Positions 55,158 through 63,119 of a stretch of DNA of 64,000 bases are shown here, piece after piece. The notes beneath the pieces are model-generated. The model did not search any database and had not been told where the DNA came from. It saw only the letters and a list, made by a program, of their open reading frames with translations. The position numbers were made by a program, and so were the translations under genes. Each line of letters begins with the position of its first letter. The first letter of the stretch is position 1. The stretch comes from Neorhizobium galegae (GTDB lineage: Bacteria; Pseudomonadota; Alphaproteobacteria; Rhizobiales; Rhizobiaceae), in contig NZ_JAGIPG010000001.1 of NCBI RefSeq assembly GCF_017877055.1, positions 2,046,001 to 2,110,000 of the forward strand. Direction: 5' to 3'.

Positions 55158-56660
55158 TTATTCGGCGCCGTCTTCAGCGGCCTTCTTCTTCGGGGCAGCC
55201 TTCTTCTTGGGAGCGGCGGCTTCTTCGCCTTCGGCGGCTTCGTCAGCAGCCTCGGCCTTCGCAGCCTTCTTCGGAGCAGCCTTCTTCTTGGCCGGCTTTT
55301 CAGCCTTCTCCGAGCTTTCCTCGTCTTCCGCCATCAACTCCTCTTTGGTCACGACCTTGTCGGTGACCTTGATTTCGGTCAGCAGCTTGTCGACGACCTT
55401 CTCTTCGAAGATCGGCGCGCGCAGCGACGCGGAAGCGCCGGGGGTGTTGCGGAAGAAATCGAGGATTTCCTTCTGCTGGCCCGGGAACTGCTGGAGCTGC
55501 GCATAAAGGGCGCGCTGCATTTCTTCCTCGGTCACCTCGACACCGGCCTGTTCGCCGATCTCGGAGAGGACCAGGCCGAGACGAACGCGACGTTCGGCGA
55601 GCTTGCGGTATTCGACGCGTGCTTCTTCCTCGGTCGTTTCTTCGTCTTCGAAGGTCTTGCCGGACTGCTGCAGGTCGGTATTGATCTGGCGCCAGATGTT
55701 GTCGAACTCGGCGTCGACGAGGCCCTGCGGGGTGTCGAACTGGTACATGCCGTCGAGCTGGTCGAGGATCTGACGCTTGACCTTCTGGCGGGTGACGTTG
55801 CCGTACTGGCTTTCGATCTGGCCGCGGACGATCTCCTTCAGGCGATCGACGGATTCGATGCCGAGCTTGGAGGCGAGTTCGTCGTTGATCTCGAGAGCGG
55901 CCGGAGCTGCGACTTCCTTGACGGTGACGTCGAAAGTGGCTTCCTTGCCGGCGAGGTTGGCGGCCGGATATTCGGTCGGGAAGGTTACGTTGATGGTCTT
56001 CTCATCACCGGCCTTGACGCCGACCAGCTGGTCTTCGAAGCCGGGGATGAAGCGGCCGGAACCGAGAACCAGTTCGGCATCTTCGGCGGTGCCGCCGTCG
56101 AAGGCAACGCCATCGACCTTGCCGAGATAATTCATGGTGACGCGGTCGCCATTGGCGGCCTTCCCAGTCTTGGCCTCAAAGGTGCGGGCGCTTTCGGCGA
56201 TCTTCTCGATCTGCTCGTTGACTTCGTCTTCGGTGACTTCGACGACTTCACGAATGACGGAAAGGCCGTCGGTCGGCTGCAGTTCGATGTCCGGAATGAC
56301 TTCGTAGGAAAGCGTGAATTCGAAATCGACCTCGGCGTTCAGGATCTTTTCGGCTTCTTTCTCGTCCTCGGTCATGGCGACCGACGGCTGGGTCGCCGAC
56401 TTCTCGCCGCGGTCGGTGAGGATCTCGGTCGGGCGCTCACGAACGATCTCGTTGACGAGATCCGCCATGATCGACTTGCCGTACATCTTCTTCAGATGGG
56501 CGATCGGCACCTTGCCCGGACGGAAACCGTTGATGCGGACCTTGTCCTTGGCGTCGGCGAGGCGCACGTTCAGCTGCGCTTCCATTTCCCGCTGGGGGAT
56601 AACAACCTTGATTTCGCGCTTCAGCCCTTCAGCGAGCGTTTCGGTAACCTGCATTTTCAT
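55158..56660 (-). CDS. tig: Trigger factor
   Basis: 500 residues, ribosome-bound chaperone and peptidyl-prolyl isomerase. Three domains in order: ribosome-binding (1-115, with Gly-Phe-Arg-Pro-Gly-Lys-Val-Pro), PPIase (about 160-245), and the substrate-holding C-terminal domain. An extra Lys/Ala/Glu tail (about 445-500, repeated Lys-Lys-Ala-Ala-Pro-Lys-Lys) makes it about 60 residues longer than the E. coli protein. Such basic tails occur in rhizobial trigger factors. Confidence 0.95.
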   Translation of the reverse strand: MKMQVTETLAEGLKREIKVVIPQREMEAQLNVRLADAKDKVRINGFRPGKVPIAHLKKMYGKSIMADLVNEIVRERPTEILTDRGEKSATQPSVAMTEDEKEAEKILNAEVDFEFTLSYEVIPDIELQPTDGLSVIREVVEVTEDEVNEQIEKIAESARTFEAKTGKAANGDRVTMNYLGKVDGVAFDGGTAEDAELVLGSGRFIPGFEDQLVGVKAGDEKTINVTFPTEYPAANLAGKEATFDVTVKEVAAPAALEINDELASKLGIESVDRLKEIVRGQIESQYGNVTRQKVKRQILDQLDGMYQFDTPQGLVDAEFDNIWRQINTDLQQSGKTFEDEETTEEEARVEYRKLAERRVRLGLVLSEIGEQAGVEVTEEEMQRALYAQLQQFPGQQKEILDFFRNTPGASASLRAPIFEEKVVDKLLTEIKVTDKVVTKEELMAEDEESSEKAEKPAKKKAAPKKAAKAEAADEAAEGEEAAAPKKKAAPKKKAAEDGAE

Positions 56661-56792
56661 ACCTTCATATCGTGGCGGCGGTGCTCAGACAGCCGTTGGT
56701 TTCAATGAGCACACGCCGGAATCTATTGACCGGCCGCGGCAAGCGCTCACCAGATACCTTCCCGATCGGCTCGCGCCACTATCGTGAGCATC

Positions 56793-56875
56793 TGGTGCGG
56801 GTAGAGAGACTCGAACTCCCACGCCGAAGCGTTGGTACCTAAAACCAATGCGTCTACCAATTCCGCCATACCCGC
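56793..56875 (-). tRNA. tRNA-Leu (anticodon TAG)
   Basis: 83 bases with encoded CCA. Acceptor GCGGGTA pairs with TACCCGC, anticodon loop TTTTAGG in TTGG/CCAA arms, and a variable arm CGCTTCGGCG of type II form, as leucine tRNAs have. Confidence 0.94.
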
Positions 56876-57140
56876 GCTTCAAACCGCGTCGAAAACCCTC
56901 GCGCTGAGGCCTTCCGGAGCGCGCGTCTCTATATCACCCGTTTCAGCCCGCGCAAAGGGAAAATGACGCTTTTTTGGCAGTTCAAAAAAAGCCCGGGAAA
57001 GCCGCAATTCGGCACCTCTTCCTGCATGTCGGAGTGGTGCCGAAAACCGGATCATTAACTTTTTATTAAATTCTAATGTGTACATTGGAACCTGTCGGCG
57101 GTGGGAGTCATGCAAGGTTCGCATATCATCCATTCTGATA

Positions 57141-57152
57141 TTGCACTGCACA
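57141..57152 (+). promoter_or_regulatory. TTGCACTGCACA box upstream of the sRNA
   Basis: TTGCACTGCACA, nearly symmetric (TGCA-C-TGCA), 130 bases upstream of the first sRNA hairpin. The same 12-mer stands before the second DUF1127 gene at 57914, and both are followed three bases later by TTA. Likely a shared regulator or promoter element. Confidence 0.4.
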
Positions 57153-57282
57153 ATGTTACTGAAATCTCATAATGTGCAAATACAGGGGTTGATCGGAAGG
57201 TTTTGATCTCTCTGTTTCGGACGGCTTGGCACCCGTGCGAATGTGCAAGCGCCCTCGGGGAGTTTCCCTGTGACAGGAATTC

Positions 57283-57402
57283 GAGCCGCGCACTCCTCCT
57301 CCCAGCGCAGGCTCGATGGGACTGGCGATCCTCCTCCTCCCAAATCGCCGGTCGTTACAAATGACGCCCACCGGACCTCCTCCCCCGGTGGGCGTTATTT
57401 TT
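57283..57402 (+). ncRNA. Trans-acting sRNA with three anti-Shine-Dalgarno loops (cuckoo/alpha-r14 type)
   Basis: Three consecutive hairpins each expose CCTCCTCC in the loop: 57283-57314 (GAGCC and GCGC arms), 57324-57349 (GGCGAT/ATCGCC), and the terminator hairpin 57364-57395 (ACGCCCACCGG/CCGGTGGGCGT) followed by ATTTTTTG. This is the architecture of the rhizobial cuckoo RNAs, which include alpha-r14, and are thought to bind ribosome-binding sites of many mRNAs. The 5' end is not fixed; it may begin up to about 40 bases earlier. No protein frame with a start site overlaps it. Located between tRNA-Leu and a DUF1127 gene. Confidence 0.8.
57364..57402 (+). terminator. Terminator hairpin of the sRNA
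   Basis: 11-bp stem ACGCCCACCGG / CCGGTGGGCGT with loop ACCTCCTCCC, then ATTTTTTG. The loop itself carries an anti-Shine-Dalgarno sequence. Confidence 0.9.
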
Positions 57403-57605
57403 TGTTCTGCAGCATGCGGTCTGCCTATAAATCGCTCATCCTTTCATCACTTCCGCATGGTAAACGGTCTCGTAATGCGCCAGGCGCATAGGTGGCATAC
57501 CGAATGGGCGCTGTTACTTTTCGCAGCGCAGCATATATTGGCGGTCATGAGATTGAAGTCAGCGCCGAACGGGCTGCTGGCAAGGGCCTAGAAAGGGACA
57601 AGATC

Positions 57606-57752
57606 ATGAACATCGCACAGAAGCTCACCACCTGGCGCAAGTACCGCGAAACCGTCAACGAGCTCGGCCGCATGAGCGACCGTGAACTCAGCGACCTCGG
57701 CATCGGCCGCGCCGATATCCGCCGCGTTGCCCGGACTGCCGTCGGCTTCTAA
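57606..57752 (+). CDS. DUF1127 small protein
   Basis: 48 residues, the typical short DUF1127: Lys-Leu-Thr-Thr-Trp-Arg-Lys-Tyr-Arg-Glu-Thr, Leu-Gly-Arg-Met-Ser-Asp-Arg-Glu-Leu-Ser-Asp-Leu-Gly-Ile-Gly-Arg and Asp-Ile-Arg-Arg-Val-Ala. ATG at 57606 with AAAGGGACA upstream; the in-frame extension to 57492 is not part of the family. Followed by a strong terminator. Basic; possibly RNA- or protein-binding. Confidence 0.88.
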   Translation: MNIAQKLTTWRKYRETVNELGRMSDRELSDLGIGRADIRRVARTAVGF

Positions 57753-57780
57753 GCCTCGCGCAGACATTGCTGCACTATCC

Positions 57781-57813
57781 AAAAGCGCCTCCTCCGGGAG
57801 GCGCTTTTCTTTT
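57781..57813 (+). terminator. Terminator of the first DUF1127 gene
   Basis: 12-bp stem AAAAGCGCCTCC / GGGAGGCGCTTTT around TCC, followed by CTTTTTG. Confidence 0.88.
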
Positions 57814-57913
57814 TGTTCATAGAAATTTCACACTTGAAATACCTGCCTGATTTTTGGCCTCCGCCGCAAACTTCGGCGATCCCCTGCACATTTGCATGGC
57901 AGTCGCACATTTT

Positions 57914-57925
57914 TTGCACTGCACA
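57914..57925 (+). promoter_or_regulatory. TTGCACTGCACA box upstream of the second DUF1127 gene
   Basis: Second copy of the 12-mer seen at 57141, 77 bases before the ATG at 58002. Confidence 0.4.
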
Positions 57926-58001
57926 TTCTTATTATGCGGATGTATAAGACCTTCATCGCTGATGACGACAGAGCATCAGGAAAAATCTTGAGGAAACAAC
58001 C

Positions 58002-58145
58002 ATGAACCCGATCCGTATCGCCAAGAACTGGATCAGCTACCGCCGTACGATGAACGAGCTTGGAAATCTTTCGAGCCAGGCCCTCAGCGACATCGGTCTG
58101 ACCCGCTACGACATCCGCCACATCGCGGCCCGCTCTTTCCGCTAA
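58002..58145 (+). CDS. DUF1127 small protein
   Basis: 47 residues: Asn-Trp-Ile-Ser-Tyr-Arg-Arg-Thr-Met-Asn-Glu-Leu-Gly-Asn-Leu-Ser then Leu-Ser-Asp-Ile-Gly-Leu-Thr-Arg and Asp-Ile-Arg-His-Ile-Ala. Paralogue of the gene at 57606. TGAGGAAAC precedes the ATG. It has its own upstream box and terminator, so it is a separate transcript. Confidence 0.87.
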   Translation: MNPIRIAKNWISYRRTMNELGNLSSQALSDIGLTRYDIRHIAARSFR

Positions 58146-58229
58146 TCCGCTGCTCGCAGGCGGACCCGCACGGTATGAGGCCGCTGCGGCGAGGATAAAG
58201 CGGTCCGAGAGGACATCCAAGGACGTATC

Positions 58230-58257
58230 AAAGGCACCTTCTCAGGTGCCTTTTTGA
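58230..58257 (+). terminator. Terminator of the second DUF1127 gene
   Basis: Stem AAAGGCACCT / AGGTGCCTTT around TCTC, followed by TT, 85 bases beyond the stop. Confidence 0.8.
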
Positions 58258-58293
58258 TTCCGGTCCGGCAAACGGCGTGATAATGAGCCGGCC

Positions 58294-59715
58294 ATGAGCA
58301 ACATTTCTTCCTCCTCCACCTATCCTGCTATCCATGTCGTCGGCGGCGGCCTTGCAGGCTCCGAATCCGCCTGGCAGATCGCCTCGGCCGGCGTGCCGGT
58401 GATTCTGCATGAAATGCGTGGCGTGCGCGGCACTGACGCCCACAAGACGGACGGACTCGCCGAGCTCGTCTGCTCGAATTCCTTCCGCTCCGATGATGCG
58501 ACGGCGAACGCCGTCGGCGTCATCCATGCGGAGATGCGGCTCGCCGGTTCGCTGATCATGGTTTGTGCCGACAGGCACCAGGTTCCGGCCGGCGGCGCAC
58601 TTGCCGTCGATCGCGACGGATTTTCCGATGCCGTTACCGAGGCGATCGAAAAACATCCGCTGATCACCATCGTGCGCGAGGAGATCCAGGGCCTGCCGCC
58701 GAAGGAATGGGATCTGGCGATCATCGCCACCGGCCCCCTCACCTCGCCGGCACTCGCAGCCGCGATCCAGGCGGAGACGGGCGAGGACCAGCTTGCCTTC
58801 TTCGACGCCATCGCGCCGATCGTACACCGCGATTCGATAGACATGGACATCTGCTGGTACCAGTCGCGCTACGACAAGGTCGGACCCGGCGGCACGGGCA
58901 AGGACTATATCAACTGCCCGATGGACGAGGCGCAATACAATGCCTTCGTCGATGCGCTGATCGCAGGCGATACGGTCGGTTTCAAGGAATGGGAAGGCAC
59001 GCCCTATTTCGACGGCTGCCTGCCGATCGAAGTGATGGCCGAACGCGGCCGCGAGACGCTGCGTCACGGGCCGATGAAGCCGATGGGCCTCACCAATGCC
59101 CACAATCCGACGGTCAAGGCCTATGCGGTCGTGCAGCTGAGGCAGGACAACGCGCTCGGCACGCTCTACAACATGGTCGGCTTCCAGACGAAACTCAAAT
59201 ACGGCGCCCAGGCGGATATCTTCCGGATGATTCCCGGCCTGCAGAATGCCGAATTCGCAAGGCTCGGCGGCCTGCACCGCAACACCTATATCCACTCGCC
59301 CGTGCTGCTCGATAAATCACTGACGCTGAAAAGCCGGCCCGGCCTCAGATTCGCCGGCCAGATCACCGGCTGCGAAGGGTATGTGGAAAGCGCGGCGATC
59401 GGGCTTCTCGCCGGCCGCTTCGCGGCGGCCGAACGCAAGGGCGAAACGCTCCGGGCACCGCCGGCGACGACGGCCTTGGGCTCGCTGCTCGGCCATATTA
59501 CCGGCGGGCATCTGGTTTCGGAAGACGAGCCGGGCAAGCGCTCGTTCCAGCCGATGAACGTCAATTTCGGGCTGTTTCCGGAGCTGGAGCCGGGCTCGAT
59601 TGTCAAGCCGGAGGGCGTCAAGCGTTTCCGCGGCAAGGACAAGACGGTGATGAAGCGGCAGCTGCTCTCCGCCCGAGCGCTTCAGGATTGCGCTAGTTGG
59701 CTCGGTCGGGGCTGA
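58294..59715 (+). CDS. trmFO: Methylenetetrahydrofolate-tRNA-(uracil-5-)-methyltransferase TrmFO
   Basis: 473 residues, forms T54 in tRNA using folate and FAD. FAD-binding Gly-Gly-Gly-Leu-Ala-Gly-Ser-Glu at about 12-19, [17 protein letters not shown] (catalytic Cys region), and [13 protein letters not shown]. Length normal. Its 3' end overlaps the converging membrane-protein gene by 23 bases. Confidence 0.95.
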   Translation: MSNISSSSTYPAIHVVGGGLAGSESAWQIASAGVPVILHEMRGVRGTDAHKTDGLAELVCSNSFRSDDATANAVGVIHAEMRLAGSLIMVCADRHQVPAGGALAVDRDGFSDAVTEAIEKHPLITIVREEIQGLPPKEWDLAIIATGPLTSPALAAAIQAETGEDQLAFFDAIAPIVHRDSIDMDICWYQSRYDKVGPGGTGKDYINCPMDEAQYNAFVDALIAGDTVGFKEWEGTPYFDGCLPIEVMAERGRETLRHGPMKPMGLTNAHNPTVKAYAVVQLRQDNALGTLYNMVGFQTKLKYGAQADIFRMIPGLQNAEFARLGGLHRNTYIHSPVLLDKSLTLKSRPGLRFAGQITGCEGYVESAAIGLLAGRFAAAERKGETLRAPPATTALGSLLGHITGGHLVSEDEPGKRSFQPMNVNFGLFPELEPGSIVKPEGVKRFRGKDKTVMKRQLLSARALQDCASWLGRG

Positions 59716-60187
59716 CATCCGGGGCCGATGACGCCGGCTTTTCCTCGATATCGCGATCGGCAACGCTGACATAGTTGTCGAGCAGCCAGAGGGCGACTTC
59801 GGCCGCCTCCTTTTCCGTGGAAAAGAGGTAGGTACCGTTCTGTGTCGATGCGTCGAGAAACTCGACGGTGAATCCCTTGGCATCCGGAAGGGGCGAGACC
59901 CGCACCCGGCCGGGCTCGATCAGAAAGCAGGCGTAGTGGTTGCGGTGGCTGCGCATGAAGCCGGCCTTGTTGTCGTGCAGGCGCACGAAGATCGCTTCGC
60001 CATTGGCCGTCACATGCAGGCTGCGGATCGCTTCATTGGGAAAGGCGCGGCCGAACTCGAGGATGGCCATGCCCGTATCGTGCAGGTTGCCGTCCTTGTC
60101 CCGGTCCTTGCCCGACATCCGCGTAATGTAATAGGCGAGTGCCATAAGGAGCACGAAGATGATCGACCAGACGACGATGGGGCTCAC
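59693..60187 (-). CDS. Hypothetical single-pass membrane protein
   Basis: 164 residues. One N-terminal membrane helix ([10 protein letters not shown]), then a cytoplasmic or periplasmic domain with alternating strands ([10 protein letters not shown]) and an acidic tail. I do not recognise the family. Converges on and overlaps trmFO. Confidence 0.65.
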   Translation of the reverse strand: MSPIVVWSIIFVLLMALAYYITRMSGKDRDKDGNLHDTGMAILEFGRAFPNEAIRSLHVTANGEAIFVRLHDNKAGFMRSHRNHYACFLIEPGRVRVSPLPDAKGFTVEFLDASTQNGTYLFSTEKEAAEVALWLLDNYVSVADRDIEEKPASSAPDVSPDRAN

Positions 60188-60263
60188 ACCACTTCTCCTT
60201 ACGAGGACACCGGATTTCTATTTCGTTCCTTAGCCGGCGAGCCTTGCGCGAATTTGACGTCCG

Positions 60264-61118
60264 TCAAAAGCGCCTGGTGACGGAAGCTTTCATGAGCCGC
60301 AATTGGCGCCGCCACTGCGGCGGTTGCAGGACGGTATCAAGCACCGAAGCACCACCACGCACTGCCCGGCGCAGCACCGGTTCGGCAAGCGCCACAGGCA
60401 GATAGGCCGGAAACACTGCGGCCGGAAGGGTTCCCTGTTGTCTGGCCTTGCTCAAATGCTCCAGCCCAAGCCCGGCAAAGGCCTCGATTGCAGCAGAAAT
60501 GCGCGACCTGTTCTCGCCGCGCAGGAATGTATCACGGTCGAGCCCGGTCGCCGAGAGAATATCGAGCGGCAGATAGAGCTGGTGACGCCGGCGATGGATC
60601 GGCATCAGGAGCAGGAAACCGGCGATCGCCTGCGCGACACCGGCGTGGCCTGCCGATTCCGCGGATCGTGCCGCATCGGCGGGGGAGAGAATCAGGCTCG
60701 CGAGCTGGATGAGCGCCGAAGCGGTCTCGCCGGCATAACCTTCGAGCGCGTTCCGATCGGTCAACGGATCGTCGTAGAGATCGAAGATGCGCGCCTCGAT
60801 CATGTCGACGAGCGTCTGGCGCGGCAGGCGGTAGGTCTCGATCGCTTCGAGGAGGCCAGCCGCGATAGGGTTACCGGTGCTGTCGCCCTGGGCGTTGCCT
60901 TCGAGGAGATCTCGCCACCATTGCAGCCGGATTTCCCCCGGAAGCGGTTCTCGCACCACGTCGCGGACACGGGCAATCTCGGCGTTGAAGGCATAAAGAG
61001 CCGCAAGAGCGCCGCGCTTGTCCTGCGGCGACAGAAGACAGGCGAGATAACGGTCGCGGTCGGTATCCCTCAGCGTTGCGAGGCAGATGTCGCCGTTCTG
61101 TCTGGCTGGATCGGCCAT
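60264..61118 (-). CDS. Squalene/phytoene synthase-family protein (NDUFAF6-like)
   Basis: 284 residues of the trans-isoprenyl synthase fold: Asp-Arg-Asp-Arg-Tyr near the start, Ala-Leu-Tyr-Ala-Phe-Asn-Ala-Glu, Glu-Ile-Arg-Leu-Gln-Trp-Trp-Arg-Asp, and Tyr-x-Gly-Glu-Thr-Ala-Ser. The Asp-rich motifs of true synthases are altered, as in the NDUFAF6 complex I assembly group, and it lies 3 bases from an Mth938/NDUFAF3-like gene; the pair suggests a role in complex I assembly rather than terpene synthesis. Confidence 0.8.
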   Translation of the reverse strand: MADPARQNGDICLATLRDTDRDRYLACLLSPQDKRGALAALYAFNAEIARVRDVVREPLPGEIRLQWWRDLLEGNAQGDSTGNPIAAGLLEAIETYRLPRQTLVDMIEARIFDLYDDPLTDRNALEGYAGETASALIQLASLILSPADAARSAESAGHAGVAQAIAGFLLLMPIHRRRHQLYLPLDILSATGLDRDTFLRGENRSRISAAIEAFAGLGLEHLSKARQQGTLPAAVFPAYLPVALAEPVLRRAVRGGASVLDTVLQPPQWRRQLRLMKASVTRRF

Positions 61119-61121
61119 CTG

Positions 61122-61508
61122 TCAGACGGCAATCAAAGCTGCGGCGACGGCGCGCGATTCGGCGAGCATGATGTTGAACGTGCGCACCGCGGCGCCAGTG
61201 CTCATCGGGTCGGAGGCGATGCCTCTGGCCTTCAGCGCCGCCTTCACGTCAGGCGGAATGGGCTTGAGGTTGGCGCCCATGCCGACAAGCAGCACTTCGA
61301 TCTCAGCCGATTCGGCGAGCACCTTCATCAGGGAAGCGACCGTCAGCGGTTCACCTTCCTGCAGCTCCCAGCCGTGAATACCCGAGGGAAGGCAGAGCAG
61401 TGAGCCTCGATGCGACATGTCGGCAAAACGGAAACCGCCATTGCCATAAGCATCGATCGGAGCACGACCGGGGAAATGGGCGTCGCGGATTTCGATGCCT
61501 TTCGCCAT
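61122..61508 (-). CDS. Mth938-like domain protein (NDUFAF3-like)
   Basis: 128 residues, compact Mth938 fold with Pro-Ile-Asp-Ala-Tyr-Gly-Asn-Gly-Gly-Phe-Arg-Phe and Gly-Met-Gly-Ala-Asn-Leu near the middle. Members assemble complex I in mitochondria. In rhizobial genomes I recall it follows secDF; here it follows yajC directly. Confidence 0.82.
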   Translation of the reverse strand: MAKGIEIRDAHFPGRAPIDAYGNGGFRFADMSHRGSLLCLPSGIHGWELQEGEPLTVASLMKVLAESAEIEVLLVGMGANLKPIPPDVKAALKARGIASDPMSTGAAVRTFNIMLAESRAVAAALIAV

Positions 61509-61605
61509 GGGTCACATGCCTTCTCGAAGAGGTTGCGAGCCGGAGATGATCCGGCTCTTTGAGTTCAAGGCCCCGTAGCAAACAGGGCCTTGCCTCGGCG
61601 AAGCT

Positions 61606-61974
61606 TTAGGAAGCCGTCCCGGTCTTTGCCGGTTCGGTCTTGACCGGCTCGCCCTTGACGCGGACTTCGGCGATATAGGCGCGCATGGCGCGGATCTTCA
61701 CGCCTTCGGCGATTTCGACTTCCACTTCGGCGTCGTCGATAACCTTCGTCACCTTGCCGGTGATGCCGCCGCCGAGAACGACCTGATCGCCGCGACGGAC
61801 GTTGGAGAGCGTTTCCTGGCGCTTCTTGGCCTGGGCGCGCTGCGGGCGGATGAGGAAGAAGTACCAGACAACCATCAGCGGCGCGAAGAGGAAGAGCATC
61901 TCAAGGCCGGAGCCGAACGCGGAGGCTCCCGGTGCTGCGGCTGGGGCCTGGGCGAATGCTTCGGTAATGAACAT
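61606..61974 (-). CDS. yajC: Preprotein translocase subunit YajC
   Basis: 122 residues. One N-terminal membrane helix with Pro-Leu-Met-Val-Val-Trp-Tyr-Phe-Phe-Leu-Ile-Arg-Pro-Gln and the family blocks Gly-Asp-Gln-Val-Val-Leu-Gly-Gly-Gly-Ile-Thr-Gly-Lys-Val. Accessory of the Sec translocon. secD and secF, its usual downstream partners, are not found between it and the next gene (97-base gap). Confidence 0.93.
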   Translation of the reverse strand: MFITEAFAQAPAAAPGASAFGSGLEMLFLFAPLMVVWYFFLIRPQRAQAKKRQETLSNVRRGDQVVLGGGITGKVTKVIDDAEVEVEIAEGVKIRAMRAYIAEVRVKGEPVKTEPAKTGTAS

Positions 61975-62170
61975 CGAAAACTCCTAAGATTACCGGAGAC
62001 GCTAGGCCCCCGTTACAAGCCGCCGGAATATAGTTGCGATAGGCCGGAATGCAACAGAAACACGCCGGCCGGCGTACCGAATCCACGGCTCTCAGGCTTT
62101 TGATGCACCAACGAGCGTGTTACCGCAGCGAAAAGGCTCACGAACTGGCCGATGCGACTGGAGAAACACC

Positions 62171-63043
62171 ATGAGCGAAGACTTCAACACCCTGATCCTG
62201 GCTGAGGTCCGCAGGCTTGCGGATGCGCTGGAGCGGCTCGCCGGACCTCCGCCCGCCGTCAACGACTGGGATGCCGCCGACTGCTTCGTCTGGGTACCGG
62301 CAAACCAGCGCCTGCAGCCGGTGCCGCGTCCGAACCGGGTCGCCCTGACGTTGATCCGCGGCGTCGATCACGTGCGCGACATCCTGCATGAAAACACGCT
62401 GCGGTTCGCGGAGGGCTTTGCGGCCAACAACGTGCTTCTCTGGGGTGCCCGCGGCATGGGCAAATCCTCCCTGGTGAAAGCCGTCCACGAGGACGTGCGC
62501 GCCGCAACCGGCATCTCGCTGAAGCTCGTCGAAGTACATCGCGAAGATATCGCCTCGCTCCCTGCCCTGCTCGATATCCTCAAGGCTTCCGGCCAACGCG
62601 TCATCGTGTTCTGCGACGATCTCTCCTTCGATCACGACGATACCGCCTACAAGTCGCTGAAGGCGGCGCTCGACGGCGGTATCGAAGGCCGGCCCGACAA
62701 TGTTCTGTTCTACGCGACCTCAAACCGCCGCCACCTTCTGCCGCGCCACATGATGGAGAACGAGCAGTCCACCGCCATCAACCCCTCCGAGGCGGTCGAG
62801 GAAAAGGTGTCGCTGTCGGATCGGTTCGGCCTGTGGCTCGGTTTCCACAAATGCAGCCAGGACGACTATCTGAAGATGATCGACGGTTATGCCGAGCATT
62901 TCGATCTCGGCCTCGATCAGGAAACCCTGCATCACGAAGCGCTCGAATGGGCGACCACCCGCGGCGGGCGTTCGGGCCGCGTCGCGTGGCAATATATCCA
63001 GGATCTCGCCGGGCGGCTGAGGAAGCCGCTTTCTCGCGATTGA
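62171..63043 (+). CDS. DUF815 AAA ATPase
   Basis: 290 residues from the ATG at 62171 (GGAG upstream), omitting an in-frame extension of 18 codons. Walker A Trp-Gly-Ala-Arg-Gly-Met-Gly-Lys-Ser-Ser (about 97-106), Walker B Val-Ile-Val-Phe-Cys-Asp-Asp-Leu-Ser-Phe, sensor Ala-Thr-Ser-Asn-Arg-Arg-His-Leu, as in DUF815. Function unknown. Divergent from yajC. Confidence 0.88.
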   Translation: MSEDFNTLILAEVRRLADALERLAGPPPAVNDWDAADCFVWVPANQRLQPVPRPNRVALTLIRGVDHVRDILHENTLRFAEGFAANNVLLWGARGMGKSSLVKAVHEDVRAATGISLKLVEVHREDIASLPALLDILKASGQRVIVFCDDLSFDHDDTAYKSLKAALDGGIEGRPDNVLFYATSNRRHLLPRHMMENEQSTAINPSEAVEEKVSLSDRFGLWLGFHKCSQDDYLKMIDGYAEHFDLGLDQETLHHEALEWATTRGGRSGRVAWQYIQDLAGRLRKPLSRD

Positions 63044-63071
63044 AAACCTGAAAAAGCACTGAGAAAACGCA

Positions 63072-63097
63072 AAAAGCCCGGCACTGCCGGGCTTTTC
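63072..63097. terminator. Terminator between the DUF815 and NlpD-like genes
   Basis: 11-bp stem AAAAGCCCGGC / GCCGGGCTTTT around ACT, with T tracts on both strands, between converging gene ends. Confidence 0.88.
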
Positions 63098-63119
63098 TCC
63101 GTCCCCTGAAACGCACTAC

